Positions 43,364-53,274 are shown, numbered from the stretch's first letter. The stretch: DNA of 64,000 bases from Bacteroidales bacterium UBA4293 (GCA_002395835.1 DGVD01000015.1:272735-336734); one strand, 5' to 3'. Notes: generated by a model not told the origin, from the letters alone. Numbers and translations: made by a program.

Positions 43364-46183
43364 ATGAGAAAATTTAAGTTTATTCTGGCATTGCTTCTCC
43401 TGACAGTTACTTTTAAGGTAAGTGCTCAGCAGCAGATGCCTCCCATCCCTGTAGACAAGGATGTGCGTATTGGTAAGCTGGACAACGGTCTGACTTATTA
43501 CATTCGTCACAACGAATACCCAGAGCATCGTGCTAACTTCTACATTGCACAGAAGGTGGGTTCTATCCTGGAGGAAGATAATCAGCGCGGTCTGGCTCAC
43601 TTCCTGGAGCACATGTGCTTCAATGGTACGACTCATTTCCCAGGCGACAAGCTTCTCCGCTACCTGGAGAGCCATGGTGTGAAGTTTGGTGTGAATATCA
43701 ATGCTTATACCAGCATTGACCAAACCGTCTATAACCTGGACGATGTGCCTACCGATCATGGTGTGGGCCTTCAGGATTCCTGCTTGCTGATTCTGCACGA
43801 CTGGTCGCATGACCTCTTGCTGGAAGATGAGGAGATAGACAAGGAACGTGGTGTGATTCATGAGGAATGGCGTAGCAGCACAGGCCCTGCCATGCGTATG
43901 TATGAGAAACTGTTCCCTGTAATCTTCCCTAATAGCAAGTATGCTTACCGTCTGCCTATCGGTATTATGGATGTAGTGGATAATTTCCCTTATCAGGATT
44001 TGCGCGACTACTATCACAAGTGGTATCGTCCAGATCAGCAGGGTATCATCGTGGTAGGTGATGTAGATGTGGACAGAATCGAGAATAAAATCAAGGAAAT
44101 CTTCAGTGACATCAAGATGCCTGAGAACCCAGCAGAACGCGTGTACGAGCCTGTAGCTGACAATGAAGAGGCTATCTATGCCATTGCCAGTGATAAGGAG
44201 CAGCCTGCAGAGAACATCTACCTGATGTTCAAGAGCGATGCTTTCCCAGAGGCCGAGAAGAGTGGCTTGATGTACTTGGTAGAGCAGTACGTGGAGAGTG
44301 TAATAGGCATGATGGTGAATGAGCGTTTCGATGAATTGGCTCAAAAGGCTGATGCCCCATTTGCACAGGCTTTCTATCAGTATGGCGAATATATCCTGGC
44401 TAAGACGAAGGATGCTGCCAATTTCATTGCAGTGCCTAAGACGGGTAAGAATAAGGAGTCTCTGACTGCCCTGATGCGTGAGGCTTTGCGTATTCGCAAC
44501 TTCGGTTTTACTGCTGGTGAGTACGACCGTGCTCGTCAGGAGTATTTGTCTCAGCTGGAAATGATGTATACCAACCGTGACAAGATGGTGAACAGTCAGT
44601 TTGTTTCTCAATATGTGAACCACTTCCTGGACAATGAGCCTATCCCAAGTGTGGCAGATGAATATCAGTTGATGAACCAGCTGGCACCAAGCATTCCACT
44701 TCAGGTTATCAATGAGGGTGTGAAGAGCCTGATTCCTGCCGATGACAAGAACATGGTGGTTATGGCTATGTGCCCTGAGAAGGAAGGTTATACCGTTCCT
44801 ACAGAAGAGGATTTGCGTGCTGCTATAGCTGCTGCTCGCGCTGAAAAGATTGAGGCTTATGTAGACAATGTAAAGAATGAGCCTCTCATGGCTACTCTGC
44901 CTACTGCTGGTAAGATTGTGAAAGAAGAGGAAGATAAAGACCTGGGTACCAAGACTTGGACTTTGTCCAATGGAATCAAGGTTATTTCCATGAAGACAGA
45001 CTACCGTGAAGATCAGGTTCTCATGTCTGGTTACAGCAAGGGTGGTACCAGTGTCTACGAAGATTCAGAGCTGGTCAATATAAATATGTTGAACAGTGCC
45101 ATCGGTGCTGGTGGTGTGGGTAATTTCACTCGCAATGAACTTTCAAAGGCATTGAGTGGTATTCAGGCATCGGCTAACCCATCCATCAGCTTGATGTATG
45201 ACAATATCAATGGTAATTGCTTGCCTAAGGATATGGAAACCATGTTCCAGCTCACTTACTTGGCATTTACCGCACCTAAGCGTGATGATGAAGGTTTCAA
45301 GGCCCTGATGGAGCGTCAGCGCATCTCCTTGGAGAACTACGATGCAGAGCCAATGAATGCTTTCATTGATCAGTTGCGTAATACCTTGTATGGAAATAAT
45401 CCTCGTGTAGATCGTCTGAAACTGGAGGATTTGGACAAGGTTAACTATGACCGCATCATTGAAATGTATAAGGATCGTATGTCCGATGCAGGTGATTTCA
45501 CTTTCATCTTCGTAGGAAACTTCGATGAGCAGAAACTGCGCGACTATACAGAGCTTTACCTTGCATCTCTCCCTGCTACAGGAAGAAATGAGAACTATGT
45601 AGACCGTCATGTGGAATATGCCAAGGGTGTGAATGAGAATACCTTCACAAGAAAGATGGAGAATGCTCAGACTTATATAGGTCTGTTCCAGAGCGGAAAG
45701 TGTGAATACAACCTCCAGAACGAAATTAACGTGAGCATGATAGCTCAGGTAATGACCATGATTTATCTGGAGAAGATACGTGAGGAAATGGGAGCTACTT
45801 ATTCTGTAAGTACTCAGGGCAACTTATCTAAGGAAACGAAGGAATTCATTCTTCAGACTGTCTTACCTATCAAGCCAGAAACAAAAGACAAGGTTCTGGA
45901 GTGCTTGAATGGTACTGTGGAGAACTTGGGTAAGAGTGGTATAGAGGCAAAATACTTCGACAAGGTTAAGGAGTATCTGCAGAAGACTTACCAGGAGAAC
46001 CAGCGTTCAAACAGCTACTGGAGCAGCATCATCAAGATGAAGAAAGAGGATGGCATTGACTACAAGAAAGATTATCTGAATACGTTGAATGCCACTACTC
46101 CTGAGATGCTTCAGACGTTTGTGAATGATGTGATACTGAAACAAGGTAACCGTACTCAGGTTATTATGGTTCCAGCAGAATAA
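43364..46183 (+). CDS. M16 family zinc metallopeptidase (insulinase/PqqL-like)
   Basis: A 939-residue periplasmic protease. It has a signal peptide (MRKFKFILALLLLTVTFKVSA), the inverted zinc motif HFLEH (His79-Glu82-His83) in the first M16 domain with downstream ERGVIHEEWR, and a second M16 domain lacking the zinc motif (KVISMKTDYREDQVLM, GVGNFTRNELSKAL), as is usual for the single-chain form. It may degrade oligopeptides. It is the last gene of the unit with ribF, followed by a terminator. Confidence 0.95.
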   Translation: MRKFKFILALLLLTVTFKVSAQQQMPPIPVDKDVRIGKLDNGLTYYIRHNEYPEHRANFYIAQKVGSILEEDNQRGLAHFLEHMCFNGTTHFPGDKLLRYLESHGVKFGVNINAYTSIDQTVYNLDDVPTDHGVGLQDSCLLILHDWSHDLLLEDEEIDKERGVIHEEWRSSTGPAMRMYEKLFPVIFPNSKYAYRLPIGIMDVVDNFPYQDLRDYYHKWYRPDQQGIIVVGDVDVDRIENKIKEIFSDIKMPENPAERVYEPVADNEEAIYAIASDKEQPAENIYLMFKSDAFPEAEKSGLMYLVEQYVESVIGMMVNERFDELAQKADAPFAQAFYQYGEYILAKTKDAANFIAVPKTGKNKESLTALMREALRIRNFGFTAGEYDRARQEYLSQLEMMYTNRDKMVNSQFVSQYVNHFLDNEPIPSVADEYQLMNQLAPSIPLQVINEGVKSLIPADDKNMVVMAMCPEKEGYTVPTEEDLRAAIAAARAEKIEAYVDNVKNEPLMATLPTAGKIVKEEEDKDLGTKTWTLSNGIKVISMKTDYREDQVLMSGYSKGGTSVYEDSELVNINMLNSAIGAGGVGNFTRNELSKALSGIQASANPSISLMYDNINGNCLPKDMETMFQLTYLAFTAPKRDDEGFKALMERQRISLENYDAEPMNAFIDQLRNTLYGNNPRVDRLKLEDLDKVNYDRIIEMYKDRMSDAGDFTFIFVGNFDEQKLRDYTELYLASLPATGRNENYVDRHVEYAKGVNENTFTRKMENAQTYIGLFQSGKCEYNLQNEINVSMIAQVMTMIYLEKIREEMGATYSVSTQGNLSKETKEFILQTVLPIKPETKDKVLECLNGTVENLGKSGIEAKYFDKVKEYLQKTYQENQRSNSYWSSIIKMKKEDGIDYKKDYLNTLNATTPEMLQTFVNDVILKQGNRTQVIMVPAE

Positions 46184-46189
46184 AATGAG

Positions 46190-46223
46190 AATAGGGAATT
46201 TCTTCGGAAGTTCCCTATTTTTT
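46190..46223 (+). terminator. Rho-independent terminator of the M16 gene, UUCG tetraloop
   Basis: AATAGGGAA…TTCCCTATT form the outer stem, extended to a C(TTCG)G tetraloop and followed by T residues, just after the stop codon. Confidence 0.9.
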
Positions 46224-46231
46224 ATAGATAC

Positions 46232-46265
46232 TAAAAAAAGCCCTGCATCCCTGCAGAGCTTTTTT
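46232..46265. terminator. Second, probably bidirectional, terminator between convergent genes
   Basis: AAAAAAGCCCTGCA (46233-46246) pairs with TGCAGAGCTTTTTT, with one C-A mismatch. The A and T runs allow use from either strand. It could end both the M16 and the anti-sigma transcripts. Confidence 0.7.
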
Positions 46266-46370
46266 AGTAAACAAGCTAGTATTGTTATGAAAAAATTTGA
46301 GAGAATTGAAACTTCACAGTTTCTACGTTTTAAATATATTACAATTAAAAAGCAAATGAAAAATTCTTTT

Positions 46371-46880
46371 TTATAACCCGGTGTCCCGGTCTGTTAGTAC
46401 AGCCAAGGTGTCAACCGATTTTTCTTTTTCCTTGGTTTTTGTGGCAGGAGAAGATAATTCCTCAGCTGTCATCTCCAAGGCTGAGGTAGACTGCTGATAG
46501 CCCATTTCCGGCTGAACATTGCTCTGCTGGAAATCATTGTCCTCACTGGAGAAAGAATGCTGTGCAGCATTACCTACGGTAAGAACGATAGCTATAGCAG
46601 CTGCTGCCTTAAAGAAAGGATAAAGCCGTGTTCTTAAAGGAATAGGCTTTGCCTTTACAGTAGGCTGCTCTACCATGGCAAGAATTTTGGCATCAAAATC
46701 ATCGCCCAACTTTTCTTCCATGGCCTCTTCCTCTTCATAGCGGAACAGGTCACGATATGGAAGCAGTTCCGCAGGGATTTCCTCCTGCTGGAAGAAGCTA
46801 CGAAGTATCTGCTCCTCCTGAAGGGAGGTTTCGCAGTTGAAGTAGCGCTCCATAAGTTGTTCAATGTACTTATAATCCAT
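46371..46880 (-). CDS. Putative anti-sigma-like membrane protein
   Basis: A 169-residue protein. The N-terminal cytoplasmic part (MDYKYIEQLMERYFNCETS, with EEQILRSFF) resembles zinc-less anti-sigma domains seen next to Bacteroidota ECF factors. It is followed by one membrane helix (about 88-106, FFKAAAAIAIVLTVGNAA) and a short Ser/Thr/Gln-rich outer tail. Its start overlaps the sigma factor's stop by 11 bases, so it is probably its partner. A regulatory function is inferred from this context. Confidence 0.72.
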   Translation of the reverse strand: MDYKYIEQLMERYFNCETSLQEEQILRSFFQQEEIPAELLPYRDLFRYEEEEAMEEKLGDDFDAKILAMVEQPTVKAKPIPLRTRLYPFFKAAAAIAIVLTVGNAAQHSFSSEDNDFQQSNVQPEMGYQQSTSALEMTAEELSSPATKTKEKEKSVDTLAVLTDRDTGL

Positions 46881-47382
46881 AGTTCTCTATATTTTTTATC
46901 TGTTCGCGGATTCGTTGTCTTGCACGGAATAGGTTTATTTTTACCTGTTCTTCTGTAAGTGCTAGAATCCTGGCAATTTCTTTATAACTTTTCCCTTCTA
47001 TGTCCCTGAGTTGCATCACTTCTCTGTAGTTCAATGGTAGTTGATTAAACAGTTCGTGAACTAATTTGAGGCGCTCATCTTGCACCAGGTTCTCATGAGG
47101 GGTGGATGGATCTAAACTGCTTTCTTGTACTTCCTGGGTTAGTTCCATGACATGTGAAACTTTCTTGTCTTTCTTATCCAGTGCCAAGTTACGGCAGATG
47201 GTAAGACAATAGGCTTCTACAGAGTCCAGGGCTTCTAACTGATTCCGCTGGTTCCAGACCTTAATCATCGTTTCTTGCACAATATCCTCAGCCTCTGCCG
47301 TGTTCAGCGTTATGCGTAGCGCCAAACGGTATAGCTTGTTCTTCAGAGGTAGGATGTCGTTCCGAAACCGCAGTTCTTCCAT
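46870..47382 (-). CDS. ECF-type RNA polymerase sigma-70 factor
   Basis: A 170-residue sigma factor with region 2 (YRLALRITLNTAEAEDIVQE, DSVEAYCLTICRNLALD) and region 4 (LPLNYREVMQLRDIEGKSY, IARILALTEEQVKINLFRARQ). There is no SusC partner nearby. It is co-transcribed with the anti-sigma-like gene. The regulon cannot be read from the window. Confidence 0.93.
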   Translation of the reverse strand: MEELRFRNDILPLKNKLYRLALRITLNTAEAEDIVQETMIKVWNQRNQLEALDSVEAYCLTICRNLALDKKDKKVSHVMELTQEVQESSLDPSTPHENLVQDERLKLVHELFNQLPLNYREVMQLRDIEGKSYKEIARILALTEEQVKINLFRARQRIREQIKNIENYGL

Positions 47383-47399
47383 TCTTCTCTATAAAGTTG

Positions 47400-47429
47400 A
47401 CGGGTGAAACCAAGGAAAGTTACACCCGT
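47400..47429 (-). terminator. Weak hairpin after argB
   Basis: ACGGGTGAAAC (47400-47410) and GTTACACCCGT (47419-47429) pair with one mismatch, 21 bases after the argB stop. There is no T run, so termination is uncertain. Confidence 0.4.
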
Positions 47430-47450
47430 TCTCTCAAATTTAACAATATT

Positions 47451-48224
47451 TTACTTTTCTATCGTTGTACCACCTTCTGTCCCAATAGCTGAGGCTAAAG
47501 TGATGATAATCTTTTTTACTCCTGCATCAAGGGCTTGGAATGCATTCTCTAGTTTGGGAATCATTCCCCCTTGGATGATGCCTTCCCTGACGTATTGTTC
47601 AAATTGAACCGTGTTGATATGTGGGATGACACTGTCATCGTTTTCTGCATCTTGAAGTACGCCTTTTTTCTCAAAACTGTAGATAAGGGTTACTTCAAAG
47701 TGTTTGGCTAGTGCCTTGGCAGTTTCCTGGGCTATGGTGTCGGCATTGGTGTTTAGCATGTTTCCCTTGCCATCGTGGGTAAGGGGTGCCATGACTGGAA
47801 TAATGCCTTTGTGGATGAGGTCGGCCAATATGTCGCTGTTGGCTTCTTTTACATCCCCTACAAAGCCATAGTCGATGCCATCTTTGATAGGTCGTTTATC
47901 GCTGCGCAGAACATTTAAGTCGGCTCCAGTCAATCCTAGTGCATTGATGCCCCGGGCTTGTAGTTGTGCCACGATATTTTTATTCACTAGGCCCCCATAA
48001 ACCATGGTGACTACTTCTAGCATAGAAGCATCAGTGATGCGGCGTCCGTTAACCATGTGGCTTTCAATACCCAACTGGGAAGCTATCTTGGTGGCAGAAC
48101 GGCCTCCGCCATGCACCAGTACTTTTGGCCCAGGAATAGAGCAAAATCTATTTAGGAACTCAGCCAGAGAATCTGGCTCTTCCACTATTTTGCCTCCTAC
48201 CTTGATGACTGTGATTTTTTCCAT
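47451..48224 (-). CDS. argB: Acetylglutamate kinase
   Basis: Phosphorylates N-acetyl-L-glutamate in arginine synthesis, 257 residues. I chose the ATG at 48224 (MEKITVIKVGGKIVEE), which lies 1 base after the speA stop; an in-frame ATG at 48260 would overlap speA. Motifs are KVGGKIV, LVHGGGRSATKIA and NTNADTIAQETA. It follows speA in a unit with topA and aroK, so arginine synthesis and polyamine formation may be co-expressed. Confidence 0.95.
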   Translation of the reverse strand: MEKITVIKVGGKIVEEPDSLAEFLNRFCSIPGPKVLVHGGGRSATKIASQLGIESHMVNGRRITDASMLEVVTMVYGGLVNKNIVAQLQARGINALGLTGADLNVLRSDKRPIKDGIDYGFVGDVKEANSDILADLIHKGIIPVMAPLTHDGKGNMLNTNADTIAQETAKALAKHFEVTLIYSFEKKGVLQDAENDDSVIPHINTVQFEQYVREGIIQGGMIPKLENAFQALDAGVKKIIITLASAIGTEGGTTIEK

Positions 48225-48225
48225 C

Positions 48226-50118
48226 TTATTCCAAGTAAGTATATCCGTACAGTCCTGCACGATAGTTGGAAATAAATTCTTTACCTTCCACTTCAGAGAT
48301 TTTACCCTCCTTTACAGCTTTGCTTACCCAGATTTCCAGTCGGCGAACCAGTTTCTTAGGGTCATACTGGACATATTCCAATACATCGGCCACAGTCTCA
48401 CCATCGATGACTTGTTCCAGCTCATAAGAGTTATTATTCACAGTAACATGGACAGCGTTTGTATCACCAAACAAATTGTGCATGTTGCCTAGGATTTCCT
48501 GATAAGCTCCTACTAAGAACACACCGATGTAGTAACTTTCATCCGGCTTTACTTTGTGTAATGGGATGTAGCTGGTTTGGTGGTTATAGTTCACATAGGC
48601 AGAAATTTTTCCGTCACTGTCACAAGTAATATCTTGGATGGTAGCGCTTCTGTCAGGCTTTTCATTTAGACGGTGAATAGGCATGATAGGGAAGAGCTGG
48701 TCTATACCCCATGAATCTGGTAAGCTCTGGAAAAGGGAGAAGTTGCAGAAGTACTTGTCGCTCATCTGCTTATCCAGTTTACGGAGCTCTTCTGGCACGT
48801 GCTTTTGGTTATGACAGAGTTCTGATACTTCGTGGGAGATACTCCAGTAGAGACTCTCAATCTGTGCACGGGTCTTCAAGTCTATGATACCATGTCGGAA
48901 TAAGTCGAGTGCTTCTTCACGTATGTCTTCTGCATCGTGCCAATCTTCTAGCATGGAGCGTGAAGAAAGTTTATCCCAGATGTCGGTCAGGTCATGAACC
49001 AACTGGTGGTCACTTTCGCTAGGTTGGAAATCTTCGGGCATTTCAGCTACACTTACACAATCCTGCACTTCCAGAACTAAAATGGAGTGGTGAGCGGTTA
49101 GTGATCGACCACACTCTGTAATGATATTGGGGTGTGGGATGTTGTTCTTGTTGGCAGCATCAACCAAAGTATAAACGCAGTCGTTGATATACTCCTGGAT
49201 GGAATAGTTCACAGAGCTTTCACTGTTGCTAGAGCGGGTACCATCATAATCTACTCCCAGACCACCACCACAGTCTACAAACTCAATGTTGAATCCCAAA
49301 GCATGGAGCTGTACATAGAATTGAGCAGCTTCACGCAAAGCAGTTGAAATACGGCGAATTTTGGTAATCTGGCTGCCGATGTGGAAGTGGATTAATTTCA
49401 GACAGTCTTTCAATCCCATTTCTTCCAGCATCTGTAGAGCTATTAGCAACTCTGAAGAGTTAAGGCCAAATTTGGAAGCGTCGCCTCCGCTCTCAGCCCA
49501 TTTGCCAGTGCCAGAAGAAGCTAGCTTGATACGAATGCCCAAGGTGGGGTTCACTCCTAGTTTCTTGGCAGCTTCTGCTATGATTTTCAGTTCTGGCAGT
49601 TTCTCTATTACCAGATATACATGCTTGCCCATTTTCTGAGCTAGCAGTGCCAGTTCTATGAAATTCTGGTCTTTATGACCATTGCATATAATGACGCTGT
49701 CAGAGTCCATGTTGGTAGCAAGCACAGCGTGCAGTTCAGGCTTAGAACCAGCTTCCAGTCCTAAGTTGTATTTTTTTCCGTGGCTGATAATCTCTTCAAC
49801 TACTGGTCTCATCTGATTTACCTTGACAGGGAAAACAATGTAGTGTTCTCCTTGGTAATCATATTCTTTAGCAGCCTTGTTGAAACAGTCGGAAGTCTTT
49901 TCAATCCGGTTGTCCAGAATATCCGGGAAACGGATCAGCATTGGCGTAGTGACATGGCGAGTAGCCAGTTCATCTACCAGTTCTTTCAGATCTACCTGAA
50001 CTGAATTCTTACGTGGGGTTACATAGACATTCCCCTTTTCATTGATACCGAAATAATTGACTCCCCAACCTTTAATGTTGTAGAGTTCTTCAGAGTCTTC
50101 AATACGCCATTTTTTCAT
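48226..50118 (-). CDS. speA: Biosynthetic arginine decarboxylase
   Basis: A PLP enzyme converting arginine to agmatine, entry to putrescine/spermidine synthesis. The 630-residue protein shows the PLP-lysine motif FPVKVNQ, NLGLEAGSKPEL, FHIGSQI, DCGGGLGVDYDGT and ITECGRSL. The length is typical. It is 21 bases after aroK and 1 base before argB. Confidence 0.96.
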   Translation of the reverse strand: MKKWRIEDSEELYNIKGWGVNYFGINEKGNVYVTPRKNSVQVDLKELVDELATRHVTTPMLIRFPDILDNRIEKTSDCFNKAAKEYDYQGEHYIVFPVKVNQMRPVVEEIISHGKKYNLGLEAGSKPELHAVLATNMDSDSVIICNGHKDQNFIELALLAQKMGKHVYLVIEKLPELKIIAEAAKKLGVNPTLGIRIKLASSGTGKWAESGGDASKFGLNSSELLIALQMLEEMGLKDCLKLIHFHIGSQITKIRRISTALREAAQFYVQLHALGFNIEFVDCGGGLGVDYDGTRSSNSESSVNYSIQEYINDCVYTLVDAANKNNIPHPNIITECGRSLTAHHSILVLEVQDCVSVAEMPEDFQPSESDHQLVHDLTDIWDKLSSRSMLEDWHDAEDIREEALDLFRHGIIDLKTRAQIESLYWSISHEVSELCHNQKHVPEELRKLDKQMSDKYFCNFSLFQSLPDSWGIDQLFPIMPIHRLNEKPDRSATIQDITCDSDGKISAYVNYNHQTSYIPLHKVKPDESYYIGVFLVGAYQEILGNMHNLFGDTNAVHVTVNNNSYELEQVIDGETVADVLEYVQYDPKKLVRRLEIWVSKAVKEGKISEVEGKEFISNYRAGLYGYTYLE

Positions 50119-50139
50119 GTTCGCAGAGATAATTAGTTA

Positions 50140-50670
50140 TTAGGGTATGTTCAGCATGTGGCAGATATCCTCTACACATGATTTTATCTTTTCTCCATTG
50201 CCCAGCAACTCAATGTTGTAGATATGCTTGGCTTTAGAATAGAATGGTTCTCTTGTTTCCAGGGAGCTCTTGATGTATTCTTTCATTTCTTCTGGATTCT
50301 TACCTTCTAGAAGGGGGCGTTTGCCTTTGGCCATCATGAGGTGTTCGAAAAGAATTTCTGGTGTTCCTTTCATGTAAATAGTCTCTCCCTGCTGATTGAC
50401 GTAATCCATGTTGTCATAAAAACATGGAGCACCACCACCTAAAGAGATGACCACGTCCTCAAATTCTGCCACTTCGTGAAGCATATTCCTTTCCTTGCGG
50501 CGGAAGCCTTCTTCTGTTTCTGCAGCAAAAATTTCAGATATTTTCTTGCAGAAACGGGTTTCAATGTACCAGTCTAAATCATAGAATCGCAGGTTTAGGC
50601 GTTTAGCCAGTTCTCTACCTACGGTGGTTTTCCCGGCTCCCATGTATCCTAAAAGAATAATTCTTCTCAT
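50140..50670 (-). CDS. aroK: Shikimate kinase
   Basis: Phosphorylates shikimate in aromatic amino acid synthesis, 176 residues. Walker A is GYMGAGKTTVG, the substrate region is FYDLDWYIE, and SLGGGAPC and the lid region (KGKRPLLEG) are clear. It overlaps the topA stop by 4 bases. Confidence 0.95.
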   Translation of the reverse strand: MRRIILLGYMGAGKTTVGRELAKRLNLRFYDLDWYIETRFCKKISEIFAAETEEGFRRKERNMLHEVAEFEDVVISLGGGAPCFYDNMDYVNQQGETIYMKGTPEILFEHLMMAKGKRPLLEGKNPEEMKEYIKSSLETREPFYSKAKHIYNIELLGNGEKIKSCVEDICHMLNIP

Positions 50671-53003
50671 GCCTTCTTTACTTTAGAAGTTTTTCTTCCA
50701 GTGTTTTTTTTCTCTTTTGGGTCTTGTACGGAAATAATCTTCAAACAGTCTTCCAGTGTCAGGTCGGTAGGAACCACATTCTTGGGTAGACGATAGTTCT
50801 TACCTTGGTAAGCGATGTATGGCCCATATCTTCCGTTCAATATCTCAAGTTCTGGCAGTTCATCGAATTTTTTCAGATGGCGCTGCTGTTCTTCTTCCCT
50901 TTTTTCTTTGATCATCTGTACGCACTCATTGTAGTTGATGGTGGTAGGATCCCAAGGTGTTGGTAAAGAAATGTATTTTTTGTTGTGGCAGATGTATGGC
51001 CCGTATTTGCCAGCTCCAATGGTGATAGGGCTACCTTCGAAATCGGGCAAGGTACGAGGCAATGCAAAGAGTTGCAATGCTTCTTCCAAAGTAATATTTT
51101 CCAAAGTCTGCCCTTTTTTCATCTGTGCAAATTTAGGCTTCTCTTCATCGGTTACGGAGCCAATCTGAACCACAGGGCCAAAGCGGCCAATCTTCACACT
51201 GACGGGTTTTCCACTTACGGGGTCCGTACCTAATTGGCGTTCGCCCACTTTATGCTCTGTTTTCTCAGCAGAAGCATTATCTACTTCAGGGATGAAGCTA
51301 CCATAGAATTGTCTGATGAATGAATCCCAGGCTATTTTTCCTTCTGCCACTTCATCAAACTTCTGCTCAACTTCAGCAGTAAAATTGTAATCCATGATGT
51401 CTGGGAAGTGCTCCATCAGGTAATCATTCACTACGATACCTGTGTCGGTAGGAATAAGTTTTCCCTTGTCTGAGCCTACAGTTTCTTGTTTTACCTGGTG
51501 AGTGATCTTATTATTTTTCAGAGTGACCACGTTGTAGTCTCTTTCTGTACCTGGATGGTCACCTCTGCGGACATATTCACGCTGCTGAATGGTACTGATG
51601 GTAGGACCATAGGTAGAAGGACGACCGATGCCAAGTTCTTCCATTTTCTTCACTAGAGAAGCTTCAGTGTAGCGTGGAGGATGCTGGGTGAAACGTTCTG
51701 TAGCTATAATTTCTTTAGCTGTTACCTCCTGTCCTACACTTAGTGGTGGAAGTATGCGTTCGTCATCTTGTTCTGCACTTTCGTCATCAGAACTTTCATG
51801 GTAAACTTTCAAGAAACCATCGAATTTTATCTGTGCCCCAGTTGCCAGGAAAAGGTTTTCCTGATCATTGTCCATGCTAATGGTTACGGTGGTCTTTTCT
51901 AGCAGAGCATCGGCCATTTGGCTGGCAAGTGTACGTTTTAAGATGAGGTCATATAGCCTGCGTTCTTGGCTGCTACCTTCAATTTCACTTAGGTTCATGT
52001 CGGTAGGGCGAATAGCCTCGTGAGCTTCTTGAGCACCCTTGGATTGAGTAGTGAACTGACGCACTTGTACATATTTTTTGCCCATGGACTCTTCCACTAC
52101 TTTAGCGCTTTGTGCCAGACAGAGTTTGCTCAGGTTCACAGAGTCTGTACGCATGTAGGTGATTAATCCGTGTTCATACAGATGCTGAGCTATCAGCATG
52201 GTCTGCTGGACTGTCAGATTCAGTTTTCTAGAAGCTTCTTGCTGCAAGGTACTTGTGGTAAATGGAGGAGCAGGCGACTTCCGAATAGGTTTAGTAGTGA
52301 TGTCGGTGATGCTGAAATCTGCAATCTGAGCTTCCTTCAGTAAAGCCTCTGCTTCTTTTTGAGTATTGAATTTATGGTTCAACTCTGCTCTCAGTTCGGT
52401 ACCGTCCTCTAAATTGAAAAGGGCACTTATGCGATAAACAGCTTCTGTTTTGAAATTATTGATTTCACGTTCACGTTCTACAATGAGTTTTACAGTCACG
52501 CTTTGTACACGGCCAGCTGAAAGACTTGGTTTCACTTTCTTCCAGAGAATAGGAGACACCTTGAAACCTACGATTCGGTCCATGACACGTCGGGCTTGTT
52601 GTGCATTGACCAGATTTTGGTCGATGACTCTTGGATGCTGGATAGCTTCCAAGATAGCGGGTTTAGTGATTTCGTGGAAAACAATGCGTTTGGTGGAATC
52701 CTTTGGTAATTTGAGTACTTCACTCAAGTGCCATGAAATAGCTTCTCCTTCACGGTCTTCATCGGATGCCAGCCAAACGGTTTCTGCCTGCTGAGCATTC
52801 TCTTTTAAACTTTTTACCAGTTCCTTCTTGTCGGCTGGAATTTCGTAAATGGGTTGGAATGTGTCAGTATTTATACTAAATTCTTTTTTCTTCAGGTCGC
52901 GGATATGTCCGTAGCTGGACATGACTTTATAATCTTTTCCCAAGAACTTCTCTATAGTCTTAGCCTTGGCTGGAGACTCCACGATAACTAAATTCTTTTG
53001 CAT
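50667..53003 (-). CDS. topA: DNA topoisomerase I (type IA)
   Basis: Relaxes negative supercoils. The start at 53003 (MQKNLVIVESPAKAKTIEKF) is preferred over an in-frame ATG at 53066 because the usual TOPRIM motif begins there; the product is 778 residues. Other landmarks are SDEDREGEAISWHL, the active tyrosine in TYMRTDS, and EAHEAIRPTD. The C-terminal region has the compact GRFGPVVQIG and KYGPYICHN repeats in place of zinc fingers. Confidence 0.96.
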   Translation of the reverse strand: MQKNLVIVESPAKAKTIEKFLGKDYKVMSSYGHIRDLKKKEFSINTDTFQPIYEIPADKKELVKSLKENAQQAETVWLASDEDREGEAISWHLSEVLKLPKDSTKRIVFHEITKPAILEAIQHPRVIDQNLVNAQQARRVMDRIVGFKVSPILWKKVKPSLSAGRVQSVTVKLIVEREREINNFKTEAVYRISALFNLEDGTELRAELNHKFNTQKEAEALLKEAQIADFSITDITTKPIRKSPAPPFTTSTLQQEASRKLNLTVQQTMLIAQHLYEHGLITYMRTDSVNLSKLCLAQSAKVVEESMGKKYVQVRQFTTQSKGAQEAHEAIRPTDMNLSEIEGSSQERRLYDLILKRTLASQMADALLEKTTVTISMDNDQENLFLATGAQIKFDGFLKVYHESSDDESAEQDDERILPPLSVGQEVTAKEIIATERFTQHPPRYTEASLVKKMEELGIGRPSTYGPTISTIQQREYVRRGDHPGTERDYNVVTLKNNKITHQVKQETVGSDKGKLIPTDTGIVVNDYLMEHFPDIMDYNFTAEVEQKFDEVAEGKIAWDSFIRQFYGSFIPEVDNASAEKTEHKVGERQLGTDPVSGKPVSVKIGRFGPVVQIGSVTDEEKPKFAQMKKGQTLENITLEEALQLFALPRTLPDFEGSPITIGAGKYGPYICHNKKYISLPTPWDPTTINYNECVQMIKEKREEEQQRHLKKFDELPELEILNGRYGPYIAYQGKNYRLPKNVVPTDLTLEDCLKIISVQDPKEKKNTGRKTSKVKKA

Positions 53004-53034
53004 AATATCACTCAAGCTTAGTTTAATTTGGGCG

Positions 53035-53042
53035 CAAAGGTA
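53035..53042 (-). promoter_or_regulatory. topA promoter -7 box
   Basis: Leftward TACCTTTG matches TAnnTTTG and leaves a leader of about 28 bases before the ATG at 53003. This also argues against the ATG at 53066, which lies upstream of it. Confidence 0.65.
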
Positions 53043-53110
53043 ATACAAAAATAATTTATCTTCCACCTTATTAATAAAAAAAATGAAATTTGGAGGTGGG
53101 TGAATTGATG

Positions 53111-53127
53111 CATCTACAAAGTAGATG
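53111..53127. promoter_or_regulatory. Short inverted repeat CATCTAC-AAA-GTAGATG
   Basis: Perfect seven-base inverted repeat in the topA/efflux divergent region. It may be an operator for the efflux operon; the remaining bases of the gap show only A/T-rich DNA. Confidence 0.35.
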
Positions 53128-53234
53128 ATTTCTATTTCAAATTCTATCGTGCTTGATTGGGTAATTTGGTCCCTGTTTAACCTTTCGTACTTATTTTAGA
53201 ACAATAGGATAATATCAAGAACGAGGAATCCATG

Positions 53235-53242
53235 TAAATTTG
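53235..53242 (+). promoter_or_regulatory. RND operon promoter -7 box
   Basis: TAAATTTG matches TAnnTTTG; the leader would be about 28 bases. No good -33 element is seen, which would fit activator control (inference). Confidence 0.5.
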
Positions 53243-53274
53243 CAGCTGAAAAAAAGTAAAATAAAAATTATTAT

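Noticed and set aside
43355..44623. Long leftward frame opposite the M16 gene
   Set aside because: It lies wholly antisense to a clear protease gene. The protein has no domain features, so the frame is a shadow of the coding strand.
46185..46376. Small rightward gene after the M16 gene
   Set aside because: The frame runs through two terminator hairpins and its protein is low-complexity; no ribosome site or conserved feature.
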